A DNA stretch of 64,000 nucleotides from Empedobacter sedimenti (GTDB lineage: Bacteria; Bacteroidota; Bacteroidia; Flavobacteriales; Weeksellaceae), in assembly GCF_030005555.1 (NCBI RefSeq), contig NZ_JASCQG010000004.1, positions 124,001-188,000 of the forward strand, written 5' to 3'. The first letter of the stretch is position 1, and the number at the start of each line of letters is the position of its first letter. The translations under genes and the position numbers were made by a program. Under the pieces are notes generated by a model. That model was not told the DNA's origin, made no database searches, and worked only from the letters and a program-made list of their open reading frames with translations. Below, in pieces: positions 1-7,913 of the stretch.

Positions 1-1535
1 AAGTAATCGATAATGGAACAATGTATCCAGCTGATTTTATTGCAGAAGGTGTCGATCAAACACGTGGATGGTTCTATACATTGCATGCAATCGGAACATT
101 AGTTTTTGATTCGAAAGCATACAAAAATGTAATGTCAAACGGATTGGTTTTAGACAAAAATGGTCAAAAAATGTCAAAACGTTTGGGGAACGCTGTCGAT
201 CCATTTGATACATTGGCAACTTATGGTCCTGATGCTACGCGTTGGTACATGATTGCGAATGCGCAACCTTGGGAAAACTTGAAATTTGATATTGCTGGAG
301 TGGACGAAGTTCGTCGTAAATTCTTCGGAACATTATACAATACCTATTCATTCTTCGCTTTATACGCGAATGTGGATGGATTTACATTTGAGGAAGAAGA
401 AATTCCTGTAAATGAAAGAGCTGAATTAGATCAATGGATTATTTCTGAATTGAATACATTAACGAAAAAAGTTGATGCGTTCTTATCAGATTATGAACCT
501 ACAAAAGCGGCTCGTGCAATTCAAGAATTTGTGATTGATAATTTATCAAACTGGCACGTTCGTTTATCAAGAAGACGTTTCTGGAGAGGTGATTATTCGA
601 AAGATAAAATTGCAGCTTACCAAACATTGTACAAAGTTTTAGAAACAGTTTCAATTTTAGGTTCGCCAATTGCGCCATTCTTCATGGATCGTTTATATAA
701 AGATTTAAACGCTGCTACAGGTAAAAATGCAGCAGAATCTGTTCATTTAGCAGATTTCCCCGTTGTAGACGAATCATTGATCAAGCCTGAATTAGAAGAG
801 CAAACGCATTTAGCACAAACGGCGACAAGTATGATTTTATCACTTCGTAAATTGAGTGATAACAAAGTACGTCAACCATTACAAAAAGTAATGATTCCTG
901 TTTTGAATGAAGCAATGAAAGCTAATTTGGAAGCTGTATCAGAATTATTGAAACAAGAAGTTAACGTTAAAGAAATACAACTTTTAACAAACGAAGAAGC
1001 TTCAAATCTTTTAGTAAAATCTATTAAACCTAATTTCAAGACCTTAGGTCCGAAATATGGTAAAGAAATGAAAGCTATTTCGGCTGCTACAGCAGAGTTG
1101 ACGAATGAAGAAATTGTTAAATTAGAGCAATCAGGTCAAATAGATTTGTTAATTGACAACAAAACATTAACTTTAGATTTAGAAGATTTTGAAATCGCTA
1201 CAAAAGACATTCCAGGATGGACTGTAGCATCTAATTCTACCTTAACAGTAGCACTTGATTTACAATTAACGGAAGAGTTAATTAACGAAGGTGTGGCACG
1301 TGAATTGGTAAATAGAATTCAGAATCTTAGAAAAGAAACCGGACTAGAAGTAACCGACAAAATTATACTTAACTTAAAAAATGATGAATCAATCGTAAAT
1401 GCAGTCGAGCAAAACAAAGATTACATTTGTTCTGAGACATTAGCCGAAGATCTTGTTTTACAAGACGAAGTTGCAAATGGAGCAGAGGTTGAAATTAATG
1501 GATTGATGACGCAAATTGCGATTACTAAATTGTAG
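1..1535 (+). CDS. ileS: Isoleucine--tRNA ligase, C-terminal part (5' end outside window)
   Basis: This class I aminoacyl-tRNA synthetase charges tRNA-Ile in the cytoplasm. The open frame (codons in phase with base 3) runs in from the left edge, so only about the last 510 residues are present. The ATP-binding KMSKR signature of class I enzymes is encoded at 168-182, preceded by the conserved stretch containing EGVDQTRGWF. The rest is the helical anticodon-binding domain and the long C-terminal extension typical of the large bacteroidal/eukaryote-like IleRS; no C-terminal Cys4 zinc finger is visible, as expected for that type. The stop lies 4 bases before the next gene, so ileS probably heads an operon with the DksA-like gene and lspA. 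Identification is firm; the true start is not in the window. Confidence 0.96.
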   Translation, partial: VIDNGTMYPADFIAEGVDQTRGWFYTLHAIGTLVFDSKAYKNVMSNGLVLDKNGQKMSKRLGNAVDPFDTLATYGPDATRWYMIANAQPWENLKFDIAGVDEVRRKFFGTLYNTYSFFALYANVDGFTFEEEEIPVNERAELDQWIISELNTLTKKVDAFLSDYEPTKAARAIQEFVIDNLSNWHVRLSRRRFWRGDYSKDKIAAYQTLYKVLETVSILGSPIAPFFMDRLYKDLNAATGKNAAESVHLADFPVVDESLIKPELEEQTHLAQTATSMILSLRKLSDNKVRQPLQKVMIPVLNEAMKANLEAVSELLKQEVNVKEIQLLTNEEASNLLVKSIKPNFKTLGPKYGKEMKAISAATAELTNEEIVKLEQSGQIDLLIDNKTLTLDLEDFEIATKDIPGWTVASNSTLTVALDLQLTEELINEGVARELVNRIQNLRKETGLEVTDKIILNLKNDESIVNAVEQNKDYICSETLAEDLVLQDEVANGAEVEINGLMTQIAITKL

Positions 1536-1539
1536 GCGT

Positions 1540-1926
1540 ATGGCAACAACAGATGAAAAAGTAAGGTACTCTGACGCAGAGTTGGAAGAGTTCAGAACAA
1601 TAATTCAAGAAAAATTAGATCAAGCAATAAAAGATTACGAATTATTAAAAGAAGCTTACACAAACGATAGTAATAATGGTACAGACGATACGTCGCCAAC
1701 GTTCAAAGCGTTTGAGGAAGGTTCTGAAACTATGTCGAAAGAACAAAATGCGCAATTAGCAGCACGTCAAGATAAATTTATCCGCGACCTGAAAAATGCA
1801 TTGTTACGTATTTCGAACAAAACATACGGTATTTGCCGTGTAACAGGAAAATTAATTAACAAAGATCGTTTGAAATTAGTTCCGCATGCAACATTAAGCA
1901 TCGAAGCTAAAAATATGCAACGTTAA
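1540..1926 (+). CDS. TraR/DksA-family protein with degenerate zinc finger
   Basis: A 128-residue protein of the DksA/TraR type, a family whose members bind the secondary channel of RNA polymerase. I chose the ATG at 1540, four bases after the ileS stop; a frame extends upstream into ileS but that part only mirrors ileS codons. The N-terminal two thirds are helical and acidic/coiled-coil-like. The C-terminal region has the family's YGICRVTGK context and ends in SIEAKNMQR, but only one Cys remains, so the usual four-Cys zinc site is absent. It lies between ileS and lspA, an arrangement I recall as common in Flavobacteria. Family assignment is good; whether it regulates transcription like DksA is unproven. 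Confidence 0.85.
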   Translation: MATTDEKVRYSDAELEEFRTIIQEKLDQAIKDYELLKEAYTNDSNNGTDDTSPTFKAFEEGSETMSKEQNAQLAARQDKFIRDLKNALLRISNKTYGICRVTGKLINKDRLKLVPHATLSIEAKNMQR

Positions 1927-1935
1927 TCAAGTATT

Positions 1936-2580
1936 TTGAAGAAAGTAGTATTCATTACCATTTTGGTTTTAATCATAGACCAAATCTCAAAATTTTACGT
2001 AAAAACACACTTTTTTTTAGGTGAAGACGTAGATGTTTTGGGTTGGTTTAAAATAGCATTTGTAGAAAATCCTGGAATGGCATATGGAATGCATTTCGGA
2101 GGAGAAACTGGTAAAATTGTTTTATCACTTCTACGAATTGCTTTAATCGGAATGATTATCTACTATATTAATGCATGGTCGAAAAAACTAAAAAATAATT
2201 TCTTTATCATTCCAATTGCGCTTGTTTTGGCAGGTGCAATAGGGAATGTAATTGACGGCATTTTTTATGGTGTTATTTTCGATAAAGGAACTACTTACAA
2301 TGAAATGTTTCAGGATTGGGTAGGATATCAAGGTGTCGCACAAGCAAACTTTGCTGGTTATTCTGGTTGGTTTACGGGGTGTGTCGTAGATATGCTTTAT
2401 TTCCCAATTGTAGAGTTTGATTGGCCTACTTGGATTCCAATTATAGGCGGTCAACATTATAAGTTCTTTCAGCCTGTATTTAATATCGCAGATTCGGCTA
2501 TTTTTATAGGAGGACTTACTTTGTTCCTTTTCCGTAAAAAAGCTTTTACAACCGATAATGGTGTAAGATTAAGATTTTAA
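1936..2580 (+). CDS. lspA: Lipoprotein signal peptidase (SPase II)
   Basis: LspA removes the signal peptide of prolipoproteins at the lipid-modified Cys in the inner membrane. The 214-residue product has four main hydrophobic segments. The conserved blocks are visible: VENPGMAYG at about residues 43-51, GNVIDG with the first catalytic Asp near 107, and NIADS with the second Asp near 186. The two aspartates are about 80 residues apart because of a large insert between the last helices; this longer form is usual in Bacteroidota. The start is a TTG 9 bases after the previous stop, giving the expected MKK-type N terminus. A strong hairpin terminator follows. Confidence 0.95.
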   Translation: MKKVVFITILVLIIDQISKFYVKTHFFLGEDVDVLGWFKIAFVENPGMAYGMHFGGETGKIVLSLLRIALIGMIIYYINAWSKKLKNNFFIIPIALVLAGAIGNVIDGIFYGVIFDKGTTYNEMFQDWVGYQGVAQANFAGYSGWFTGCVVDMLYFPIVEFDWPTWIPIIGGQHYKFFQPVFNIADSAIFIGGLTLFLFRKKAFTTDNGVRLRF

Positions 2581-2586
2581 AAAGAT

Positions 2587-2620
2587 AATCCCTCAGTTCA
2601 AACACTGAGGGATTTTTTAT
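2587..2620 (+). terminator. Rho-independent terminator after lspA
   Basis: An 11-bp stem (2587-2597 with 2604-2614) around the loop TCAAAC is followed by a T-rich tract. It starts 7 bases after the lspA stop and closes the ileS-dksA-like-lspA transcription unit. Confidence 0.9.
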
Positions 2621-2649
2621 TATATTTATTTGAACAAGAATTGATTTTT

Positions 2650-2991
2650 ATGAATAGTTGGTTTAATCTTTTAACTGAAAGTTGTGACAAGAATGATTTG
2701 TCTAAATATGTCACGATTTATCATATCAAAAGCTGTTCTTATGATGAGAGCTTTATTGGTAATAGTATTTCTTTAGACGATATAATTTCGATCATAAATA
2801 AAGGTTTTATTAATATTCAAAATGATACTTTAGAAATATTTGTAGCAATGAAGGAAGATAATATGAGTGATTTAATTGTAATATATAATCCCTTCGAATT
2901 ATTTGAGAATCCATATGTCTACAAAATAATTTCTACTATTAATGAAGAATTAAAAAATCAATTATTAATCAATTCGGTACAAATAAAATAA
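2650..2991 (+). CDS. Hypothetical protein, 113 aa
   Basis: I do not recognise this protein. It is a soluble, acidic product with no signal peptide and no membrane segment; aromatic and Asp/Ile-rich segments suggest a small alpha/beta fold. I chose the ATG at 2650; a TTG three codons upstream (2641) is also in frame. It follows the lspA terminator and is 2 bases from the next gene, with which it is probably cotranscribed. Codon use is more A/T-rich than lspA, which together with the adjacent tRNA array fits accessory DNA. Function is unknown. Confidence 0.6.
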   Translation: MNSWFNLLTESCDKNDLSKYVTIYHIKSCSYDESFIGNSISLDDIISIINKGFINIQNDTLEIFVAMKEDNMSDLIVIYNPFELFENPYVYKIISTINEELKNQLLINSVQIK

Positions 2992-2993
2992 TT

Positions 2994-3356
2994 ATGAAAA
3001 TATTTCATCTAATATTATTATTGCTTTTTACTTCATGTTATAAAATAGAATGTGACAAACTAATTATTAATGCAAAAAATAGAGAATGCTTAATAATAGT
3101 TAATGAATTTTCTACATCTCAGAAACAATATTTAAATATTAAAGGAATAAACCTTAATGATAAAACAGAGTGCACTTGTAAAGATGAAGGGAGATGGTGG
3201 GCTATTTATAGAAATGAAATAGAAATAGGGGATACTATAATAAAACGAAAGGGAGAATTAACTTTCAATATTTATAAAAAAGATACTATTATTTCTCATG
3301 AATGGGAGTGTGATGGTAAAACATATAATACAGATAGAACTTTAAAAAAGTTCTAA
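2994..3356 (+). CDS. Putative small lipoprotein, 120 aa
   Basis: The N terminus is a short signal peptide ending in a lipobox (LLFTSC) with the predicted lipidated Cys at residue 15, so the mature protein is probably anchored to the inner or outer membrane by LspA processing. The remainder is a roughly 105-residue domain with several Cys and many beta-prone segments; I do not recognise a family. It follows the previous small gene by 2 bases and ends about 45 bases before a bidirectional terminator. Low GC and lack of recognisable homology suggest an accessory gene pair. Confidence 0.65.
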   Translation: MKIFHLILLLLFTSCYKIECDKLIINAKNRECLIIVNEFSTSQKQYLNIKGINLNDKTECTCKDEGRWWAIYRNEIEIGDTIIKRKGELTFNIYKKDTIISHEWECDGKTYNTDRTLKKF

Positions 3357-3400
3357 GAAAATAATTAAAAGAAAAGATGACGACGTCATCTAAATAAAAA

Positions 3401-3435
3401 AAAACCTCCTTTCAAGAAATTGAAAGGAGGTTTTT
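3401..3435. terminator. Bidirectional terminator between the small genes and the tRNA-Val array
   Basis: A perfect 13-bp stem (3403-3415 with 3420-3432) closes a GAAA tetraloop. An A-run lies on its left and a T-run on its right, so it can end the rightward small-gene transcript and the leftward tRNA transcript. A second small palindrome lies just upstream at 3376-3390. Confidence 0.85.
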
Positions 3436-3438
3436 ATG

Positions 3439-3513
3439 TGGTCCCTACTGGATTCGAACCAGTGACCCCCTGCTTGTAAGGCAGGTGCTCTGAACCAACT
3501 GAGCTAAGAGACC
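3439..3513 (-). tRNA. tRNA-Val (anticodon UAC), copy 4 in transcription order
   Basis: The reverse strand folds as a complete 75-nt cloverleaf ending in discriminator A. It has a 7-bp acceptor stem with one G-U pair, D arm, anticodon stem CCTGC/GCAGG around loop CTTACAA (anticodon TAC), and a T arm with TTCGAAT. CCA is not encoded. It is the promoter-distal member of four identical genes and is followed by the terminator at 3401-3435. Confidence 0.95.
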
Positions 3514-3555
3514 TTATTTAGAATTTTATTTGAAAGACTTTCTAATGTCTTTATG

Positions 3556-3630
3556 TGGTCCCTACTGGATTCGAACCAGTGACCCCCTGCTTGTAAGGCA
3601 GGTGCTCTGAACCAACTGAGCTAAGAGACC
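3556..3630 (-). tRNA. tRNA-Val (anticodon UAC), copy 3 in transcription order
   Basis: Identical base for base to the neighbouring copies, with the same cloverleaf and UAC anticodon. The 42-base spacer to each neighbour is also identical. Confidence 0.95.
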
Positions 3631-3672
3631 TTATTTAGAATTTTATTTGAAAGACTTTCTAATGTCTTTATG

Positions 3673-3747
3673 TGGTCCCTACTGGATTCGAACCAGTGAC
3701 CCCCTGCTTGTAAGGCAGGTGCTCTGAACCAACTGAGCTAAGAGACC
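3673..3747 (-). tRNA. tRNA-Val (anticodon UAC), copy 2 in transcription order
   Basis: Identical to the other three copies; the same 117-bp period continues on both sides. Confidence 0.95.
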
Positions 3748-3789
3748 TTATTTAGAATTTTATTTGAAAGACTTTCTAATGTCTTTATG

Positions 3790-3864
3790 TGGTCCCTACT
3801 GGATTCGAACCAGTGACCCCCTGCTTGTAAGGCAGGTGCTCTGAACCAACTGAGCTAAGAGACC
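3790..3864 (-). tRNA. tRNA-Val (anticodon UAC), copy 1 in transcription order
   Basis: Identical to the other copies and the promoter-proximal one. The sequence upstream (3865 onward) differs from the spacers and carries the array promoter. Confidence 0.95.
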
Positions 3865-3879
3865 TTCGTAATTGGATTG

Positions 3880-3910
3880 CAAATATAGGGCTGTTTTTGA
3901 ATAATCCAAA
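3880..3910 (-). promoter_or_regulatory. Consensus Bacteroidota promoter of the tRNA-Val array
   Basis: On the reverse strand, TTTG (3910-3907), a 19-base spacer and TATATTTG (3887-3880) match the Bacteroidota sigma-A pattern TTTG-N19-TAnnTTTG exactly. The first tRNA begins 15 bases downstream of the -7 element. Confidence 0.8.
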
Positions 3911-3990
3911 TAGTTAAAATGAAAAAAATTAAATAAAATTTAATGTTAGGACTTAACTCTTTTCATTTCAAAGAAATAATTTTTCAGATT

Positions 3991-4884
3991 TTAAAAAGAA
4001 ATATTCGTCTTTTTCTTTTTCTCTTCAATTTTAACGCCTTTAAACAGGTAAATGATTCCTATAAAAGAGATCGAAATGGTAATGATAGAGAAAATAAATG
4101 CCGCACTTGTCGCTAAAGTTTCATCAAAGTTGAAACGATGTGCAGCGTACATAAATACAGCTTCTCTAATTCCAAAACCACTAAACGAGATAATCGATAA
4201 AATTCCTGAAACTAAAAAGATCAATAAATAAATACTGAAATTCTCTGGATGAATATTTAATCCTTCCAAAACAAAATACAACATTCCGACTTGTATCAAT
4301 TGTAAAACAATAGAATAAATCATCGAATTGTAAAATGTGCGTTTATGAATAGGGAAAATCATTCCTAAAATAAATGGAACAGCTACGAAACCGACCAAAG
4401 AAAGGATTAATGAGCCATATTGTATCCAAGGATAATCAGTCAGATTTGAGAAAAATATTAGAAAGATAATGATTAACAACATCGCACAAAGTCCAATAAT
4501 TTTGTCAAGAAAAACAGCTTGCGAAATTTCTTTCAGACTGATTTTATAGTTTTTATTCAGCACATAAACTTTGTATGCATCACCGCCAATTCCGCCAGGA
4601 ACAAAGGTGTTGTAAAACATTCCTAAAAAATACAAACGTGCATTTGATTTGTAAGATAAGTCGAGGTTAATATCTCTGAAATAATAATCTAATCGGAAAA
4701 CAGACAAGGCTTGCGAAAGTACATAAAGGATAACAGCAATGAAAATATACGCCCAATTCGCATTTTTGTAATGACTGAAAATATCAAAAATATGTAATTT
4801 AACAAAGAAGATATAATAGATTAACGCAATACTAATCGTTAATTTAATTCCTGTTATAATATATTTTTTTGTTTTTGGATTCAA
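3991..4884 (-). CDS. Flippase-like membrane protein (UPF0104 / lysylphosphatidylglycerol synthase TM family)
   Basis: A 297-residue integral membrane protein with about eight hydrophobic helices. It resembles the UPF0104/AglD-type family, the membrane part of MprF-like proteins, recognised by the N-terminal helix pair and the central block FVPGGIGGDAYK near residues 95-106. Family members are linked to lipid or polyprenyl-phosphate translocation; the substrate here cannot be read. It has no aminoacyl-transferase domain. The start appears to be TTG at 4884; no in-frame ATG lies just upstream. A -7-like element at 4910-4917 fits this start. The gene is transcribed divergently from the short-chain dehydrogenase gene. 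Confidence 0.85.
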   Translation of the reverse strand: MNPKTKKYIITGIKLTISIALIYYIFFVKLHIFDIFSHYKNANWAYIFIAVILYVLSQALSVFRLDYYFRDINLDLSYKSNARLYFLGMFYNTFVPGGIGGDAYKVYVLNKNYKISLKEISQAVFLDKIIGLCAMLLIIIFLIFFSNLTDYPWIQYGSLILSLVGFVAVPFILGMIFPIHKRTFYNSMIYSIVLQLIQVGMLYFVLEGLNIHPENFSIYLLIFLVSGILSIISFSGFGIREAVFMYAAHRFNFDETLATSAAFIFSIITISISFIGIIYLFKGVKIEEKKKKTNISF

Positions 4885-4909
4885 TTGAAATCTTTTGATA
4901 ATTAACGCA

Positions 4910-4917
4910 CAAATTTA
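4910..4917 (-). promoter_or_regulatory. Candidate -7 element for the flippase-like gene
   Basis: The reverse strand reads TAAATTTG, a TAnnTTTG match, 25 bases before the TTG start. I see no clear -33 TTTG, so this is tentative. Confidence 0.45.
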
Positions 4918-4978
4918 GAGAATCTTCTAATAACCCTTCAAAAAATTATTTATCTACCAATATTTGTCTGATATTATG

Positions 4979-4986
4979 TAGTTTTG
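4979..4986 (+). promoter_or_regulatory. Candidate -7 element for the SDR-ElaA-SGNH operon
   Basis: TAGTTTTG matches TAnnTTTG and lies 19 bases before the ATG at 5006. A TTTG occurs upstream at 4963-4966, but its 12-base spacing is shorter than usual. Confidence 0.45.
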
Positions 4987-5005
4987 CGGATAAATTAATC
5001 GAATC

Positions 5006-5806
5006 ATGCAATCAAAAGTTATTGTAATTACAGGCTCTTCTTCGGGTGTAGGATTGACTTTGGCAAATTATTTTCACGATAGAGGACATCAAGTTTATGG
5101 TTTATCAAGAACAGCTAAAGGTCAAGAAAAATTTAAACATATTGCGACAGATGTTTCGGATAAAGAGAATGTAAAACGTAGTTTTCAACAGGTTTTTTCG
5201 GAAACAAATAATCAAATTGATGTGTTGATTAACAATGCTGGAATTGGAATGTTAGGTGCTGTAGAAGATGCTTCGAAAGCTGATATCGAAAAATTATTGG
5301 ACGTTAATGTCTATGGTCCAATTTATACAATGCAAGAGGTTTTGCCTACAATGCGTGCTCAAAAAAACGGTTATATCCTGAATGTTTCGTCTATTGCGAG
5401 TAACAATGGTTTGCCGTTTAGAGGTTATTATTCGGCTTCGAAAGCGATGATTGATCGTTTGATTGAATCGGCTCGTTTGGAAAATCGTCACACAGGAGTA
5501 GAAATTGCTACGTTGAATTTTGGTGATATCAAAACCAATATTGCAGAAGGTCGTGTGAAAACTTTTGTTTCAAAATTTTATCAAAAAAGATACGATGCAA
5601 TGGTTGCTGATATCGATCACGAAGTGCAAGATGGTACGCCAACAGAAGATTTGATTCCGATTATCGAAAATATTTTGGCTCAGAAGAATTTGAAACCGCA
5701 TTATTATATTGGAAAATCGATGCAGAAATTTTCTGTAACCTTGAAAAATATTTTACCTCAAAAAATGTTCGAAAATATTATTGCAAAATATTCTAAATTA
5801 GATTAA
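5006..5806 (+). CDS. Short-chain dehydrogenase/reductase (SDR)
   Basis: A 266-residue classical SDR oxidoreductase. Visible family signatures are the Rossmann nucleotide-binding motif TGSSSGVG at residues 9-16, NNAG in the LINNAGIG block near residue 78, the catalytic Ser in NVSSIAS and the catalytic YxxxK (YYSASK) near residue 145. The C-terminal region, which sets substrate specificity, is not diagnostic. It is cytoplasmic with no signal peptide. It is followed after 3 bases by an acetyltransferase gene and then a membrane-anchored protein, probably as one operon. The substrate is unknown. Confidence 0.92.
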   Translation: MQSKVIVITGSSSGVGLTLANYFHDRGHQVYGLSRTAKGQEKFKHIATDVSDKENVKRSFQQVFSETNNQIDVLINNAGIGMLGAVEDASKADIEKLLDVNVYGPIYTMQEVLPTMRAQKNGYILNVSSIASNNGLPFRGYYSASKAMIDRLIESARLENRHTGVEIATLNFGDIKTNIAEGRVKTFVSKFYQKRYDAMVADIDHEVQDGTPTEDLIPIIENILAQKNLKPHYYIGKSMQKFSVTLKNILPQKMFENIIAKYSKLD

Positions 5807-5809
5807 TCC

Positions 5810-6262
5810 ATGGAAGAAATTATCTGGCATTATAAAACTTTTGATGATTTAACATCAAAAGAGCTATATAAAATAGTGCAATTGCGCAATGAGGTTTTTG
5901 TGATTGAGCAAGATTGTATTTACCAAGATTGCGATGATAAAGATTTGGTTTGTGGACATCTTTGGGCAACGATTAATGATGAGGTTGCAGCGTATTCTCG
6001 AATTGTTCCGAAAGGAATTTCGTATGAAAATGAACCTTCAATTGGTCGCGTAATTTCGAATCAAAAGTTTCGTCGTTATGGATTAGGAAAGCAATTGATG
6101 AAAAATTCGGTTCAAGTCATCGAAAATCAATTTAAAACATCTGAAATCCGAATTTCTGCTCAATCTTATTTGAAAGAGTTTTATTCTTCTTTTGGTTTTG
6201 AGCAAGTTTCGGAAGAATATTTAGAAGACGATATTCCGCATATCGAAATGTTGAGAAAATGA
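5810..6262 (+). CDS. ElaA-type GNAT acetyltransferase
   Basis: A 150-residue member of the GNAT superfamily closest in pattern to ElaA. The N-terminal block LRNEVFVIEQDCIYQDCDDKD is the ElaA hallmark. The acetyl-CoA-binding loop appears as RRYGLGKQLM near residues 85-94. ElaA substrates are not established. It sits 3 bases after the SDR gene, and its stop overlaps the start of the next gene by 4 bases (ATGA), so translation is probably coupled. Confidence 0.88.
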   Translation: MEEIIWHYKTFDDLTSKELYKIVQLRNEVFVIEQDCIYQDCDDKDLVCGHLWATINDEVAAYSRIVPKGISYENEPSIGRVISNQKFRRYGLGKQLMKNSVQVIENQFKTSEIRISAQSYLKEFYSSFGFEQVSEEYLEDDIPHIEMLRK

Positions 6263-7197
6263 AATTCTTAAAATACTTTTTTATTACGCTATTTTCAGCT
6301 TTCATCGCATTGGTTTTGGTAGATATCTATTATTCGAATCAACTCAAAAAAATGGCTTTGTTTAGCGGAGAAGTGCAAGAATGGAATCAAATAAGAGAAG
6401 GAAAAACGAATGTTGAATTGGCTATTTTTGGTTCTTCTCGTGCTTTTATTCAAATTAATCCGAATATTTTAGAACAAGATTTAAAATTGACAACGCATAA
6501 TTTTGGATTGAATGGAAGTAAATTCAAAATGCAATTGTATCGTTTCAATTTATATTTAAATCATAATCCAAAACCGAAAATTGTTGTTTGGAATTTAGAT
6601 ACTTTTTCGTTTTCGCATATTGATGAAGTTTTTCAGCCAAATCAATATACACCGTTTATGTTGTGGGATTTTAAACTTTATGATGCCTTAAAAGAATATA
6701 AAGACACAAAGTTGGTTAATTTTATTGTACCGCTTTATCGTTACAGAGATCAGATGTATTGGAAAGATGAAATTACGAAATCGAAGAAAGAGGAGTTACA
6801 TAAAGATGGACTTTTCCGCGATGATGGTTTCAAATCATATAATAGAAAATGGGATGTTGATTGGGCGAAGATGAAAAAGAAAAACTCTGATTTTGACTTT
6901 TCAGATTATGCATTGTTAGAAGAATTAATTGCGAAATGTAAACAAGAAAAGATTCAACTAATTTTTACAATTGCACCCGAATTTTACAAAGGTCAAGATT
7001 ATATGTTGAATAGAGAGGAAGTGATTAATCGTTATCAAACAACATTACAAAAACATCATCTTCCGTTATTAGATTATTCGAACGATTCAATCAGCTTCAA
7101 TCAAAAATATTTTTACAATACAACGCACATGAATTACAAAGGTGCGGATGTTTTTACAAAAGAATTAGCAAAAGATTTAGTGAAATTAATTAACTAA
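6259..7197 (+). CDS. Membrane-anchored SGNH-like protein
   Basis: This 312-residue protein has one N-terminal transmembrane anchor (residues 4-24) and a large domain predicted outside the cytoplasm. The block IFGSSRA at residues 56-62 resembles the nucleophile block of SGNH/DltD/AlgX-like hydrolases, and THMNYKGADVF near the C terminus resembles their final His-containing block. A middle Asn/Gly block is present as NFGLNGS. Such proteins often deacylate or O-acylate cell-envelope polymers, but the substrate is not evident. It overlaps the ElaA-like gene by 4 bases and is followed by a hairpin terminator. Assignment to SGNH is moderately sure. Confidence 0.65.
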   Translation: MKFLKYFFITLFSAFIALVLVDIYYSNQLKKMALFSGEVQEWNQIREGKTNVELAIFGSSRAFIQINPNILEQDLKLTTHNFGLNGSKFKMQLYRFNLYLNHNPKPKIVVWNLDTFSFSHIDEVFQPNQYTPFMLWDFKLYDALKEYKDTKLVNFIVPLYRYRDQMYWKDEITKSKKEELHKDGLFRDDGFKSYNRKWDVDWAKMKKKNSDFDFSDYALLEELIAKCKQEKIQLIFTIAPEFYKGQDYMLNREEVINRYQTTLQKHHLPLLDYSNDSISFNQKYFYNTTHMNYKGADVFTKELAKDLVKLIN

Positions 7198-7529
7198 TTG
7201 TTGAGTTTTTTTATCAAGAACTTATTCGTAAGTTTGTGATTAATCAAAGTGTAAATGACAAATTTTGTATCCATATATAGAAATAACAACCAATTGTGGT
7301 TGTTTTTGTCATTGGCTTATTTACATGATGATACTTTTTTAAGAAGCTCAAAAGAGTTTATCAATTAATCCCTGTTAAAATCCAAGACAGGGAACCTCCG
7401 AATTATTTATCAAAATATTTATTACTGTAAAAATTGTTTAGCATTAAATGATACTTTTTGTATGCATTAGTGTTTGGATTTTTGGTAAACTATTTTTAGC
7501 AGAATAATTTCATTAAAAAAGATCAAAAA
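7198..7529. other. 332-base intergenic region
   Basis: It holds the terminator hairpin at 7285-7307 and, further right, AT-rich DNA with TTTGG and TATTTTTA pieces near 7473-7498 that could form a weak promoter for the GreA/Rnk-like gene. A small inverted repeat (CCCTGT ... ACAGGG) lies near 7369-7393. I see no coding frame, RNA gene or mobile element in it. Confidence 0.6.
7285..7307 (+). terminator. Terminator of the SDR-ElaA-SGNH operon
   Basis: A 7-8 bp stem (ACAACCA with TGGTTGT) with loop ATTG is followed by five T, about 90 bases after the stop of the SGNH-like gene. Confidence 0.7.
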
Positions 7530-7904
7530 ATGTCAACAAATATTATTTTAACAACAGGAACTTACGATTTAATCAAAGATCATATCAGAAGAAAAAAAGT
7601 AAACAAAGAGCAAGAAGAAATTTTAACTAATGAATTGAAACATGCTCAACAAGTATTAAGAAAAGATTTATCGGATGATATTGTTTCTGTCGGAAAAAAA
7701 GTGAAAGTAAAGAATCATGAATCTAATCAAGAAGAAACATATAATTTTGTAGGACCAGACTTCGCAAAACCTAAGAAGAATAGACATTCTATTTTGAGTG
7801 ATGTTGGAGTGGCGATTGTAGGATATAAAGTAGGAGATACAATTAATTGGCCAAGTGATTTGGGTGAAATAAAATACGAAATTTTGAGTGTTGAAAACGC
7901 TTAA
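7530..7904 (+). CDS. GreA/GreB C-terminal-domain (Rnk-like) protein
   Basis: A 124-residue protein with a short helical N-terminal part (about residues 10-48) and a C-terminal FKBP-like GreA/GreB domain (about 50-120) with VGYKVGDTINW, comparable to the GreA block on the way to its terminal strand. The size and short N terminus resemble Rnk, which binds RNA polymerase, more than full GreA, whose coiled coil is longer and carries the acidic tip. It probably binds the polymerase secondary channel, but transcript-cleavage activity should not be assumed. The gene is alone and ends at a bidirectional terminator shared with the convergent DMT gene. Confidence 0.8.
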   Translation: MSTNIILTTGTYDLIKDHIRRKKVNKEQEEILTNELKHAQQVLRKDLSDDIVSVGKKVKVKNHESNQEETYNFVGPDFAKPKKNRHSILSDVGVAIVGYKVGDTINWPSDLGEIKYEILSVENA

Positions 7905-7913
7905 TAAAAATTG

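Larger units (their letters stand above)
3439..3864 (-). repeat. Tandem 117-bp repeat carrying four tRNA-Val genes
   Basis: The four 75-bp tRNA genes and three 42-bp spacers form a perfect tandem array with period 117 bp. Each spacer contains a small inverted repeat (AAAGAC ... GTCTTT, 8-base loop), probably a hairpin in the precursor between tRNAs. Together with the terminator and promoter it accounts for most of the 634-base gap without protein genes between 3357 and 3990. Confidence 0.95.

Noticed and set aside
1516-1539. Upstream extension of the DksA-like gene into ileS
   Set aside because: The extra codons simply read the ileS end in another frame; the ATG at 1540 fits the family start.
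3439-3864. CRISPR-like repeat with 117-bp period
   Set aside because: Each repeat is a complete cloverleaf tRNA-Val gene and the spacers are identical to each other, unlike CRISPR spacers.
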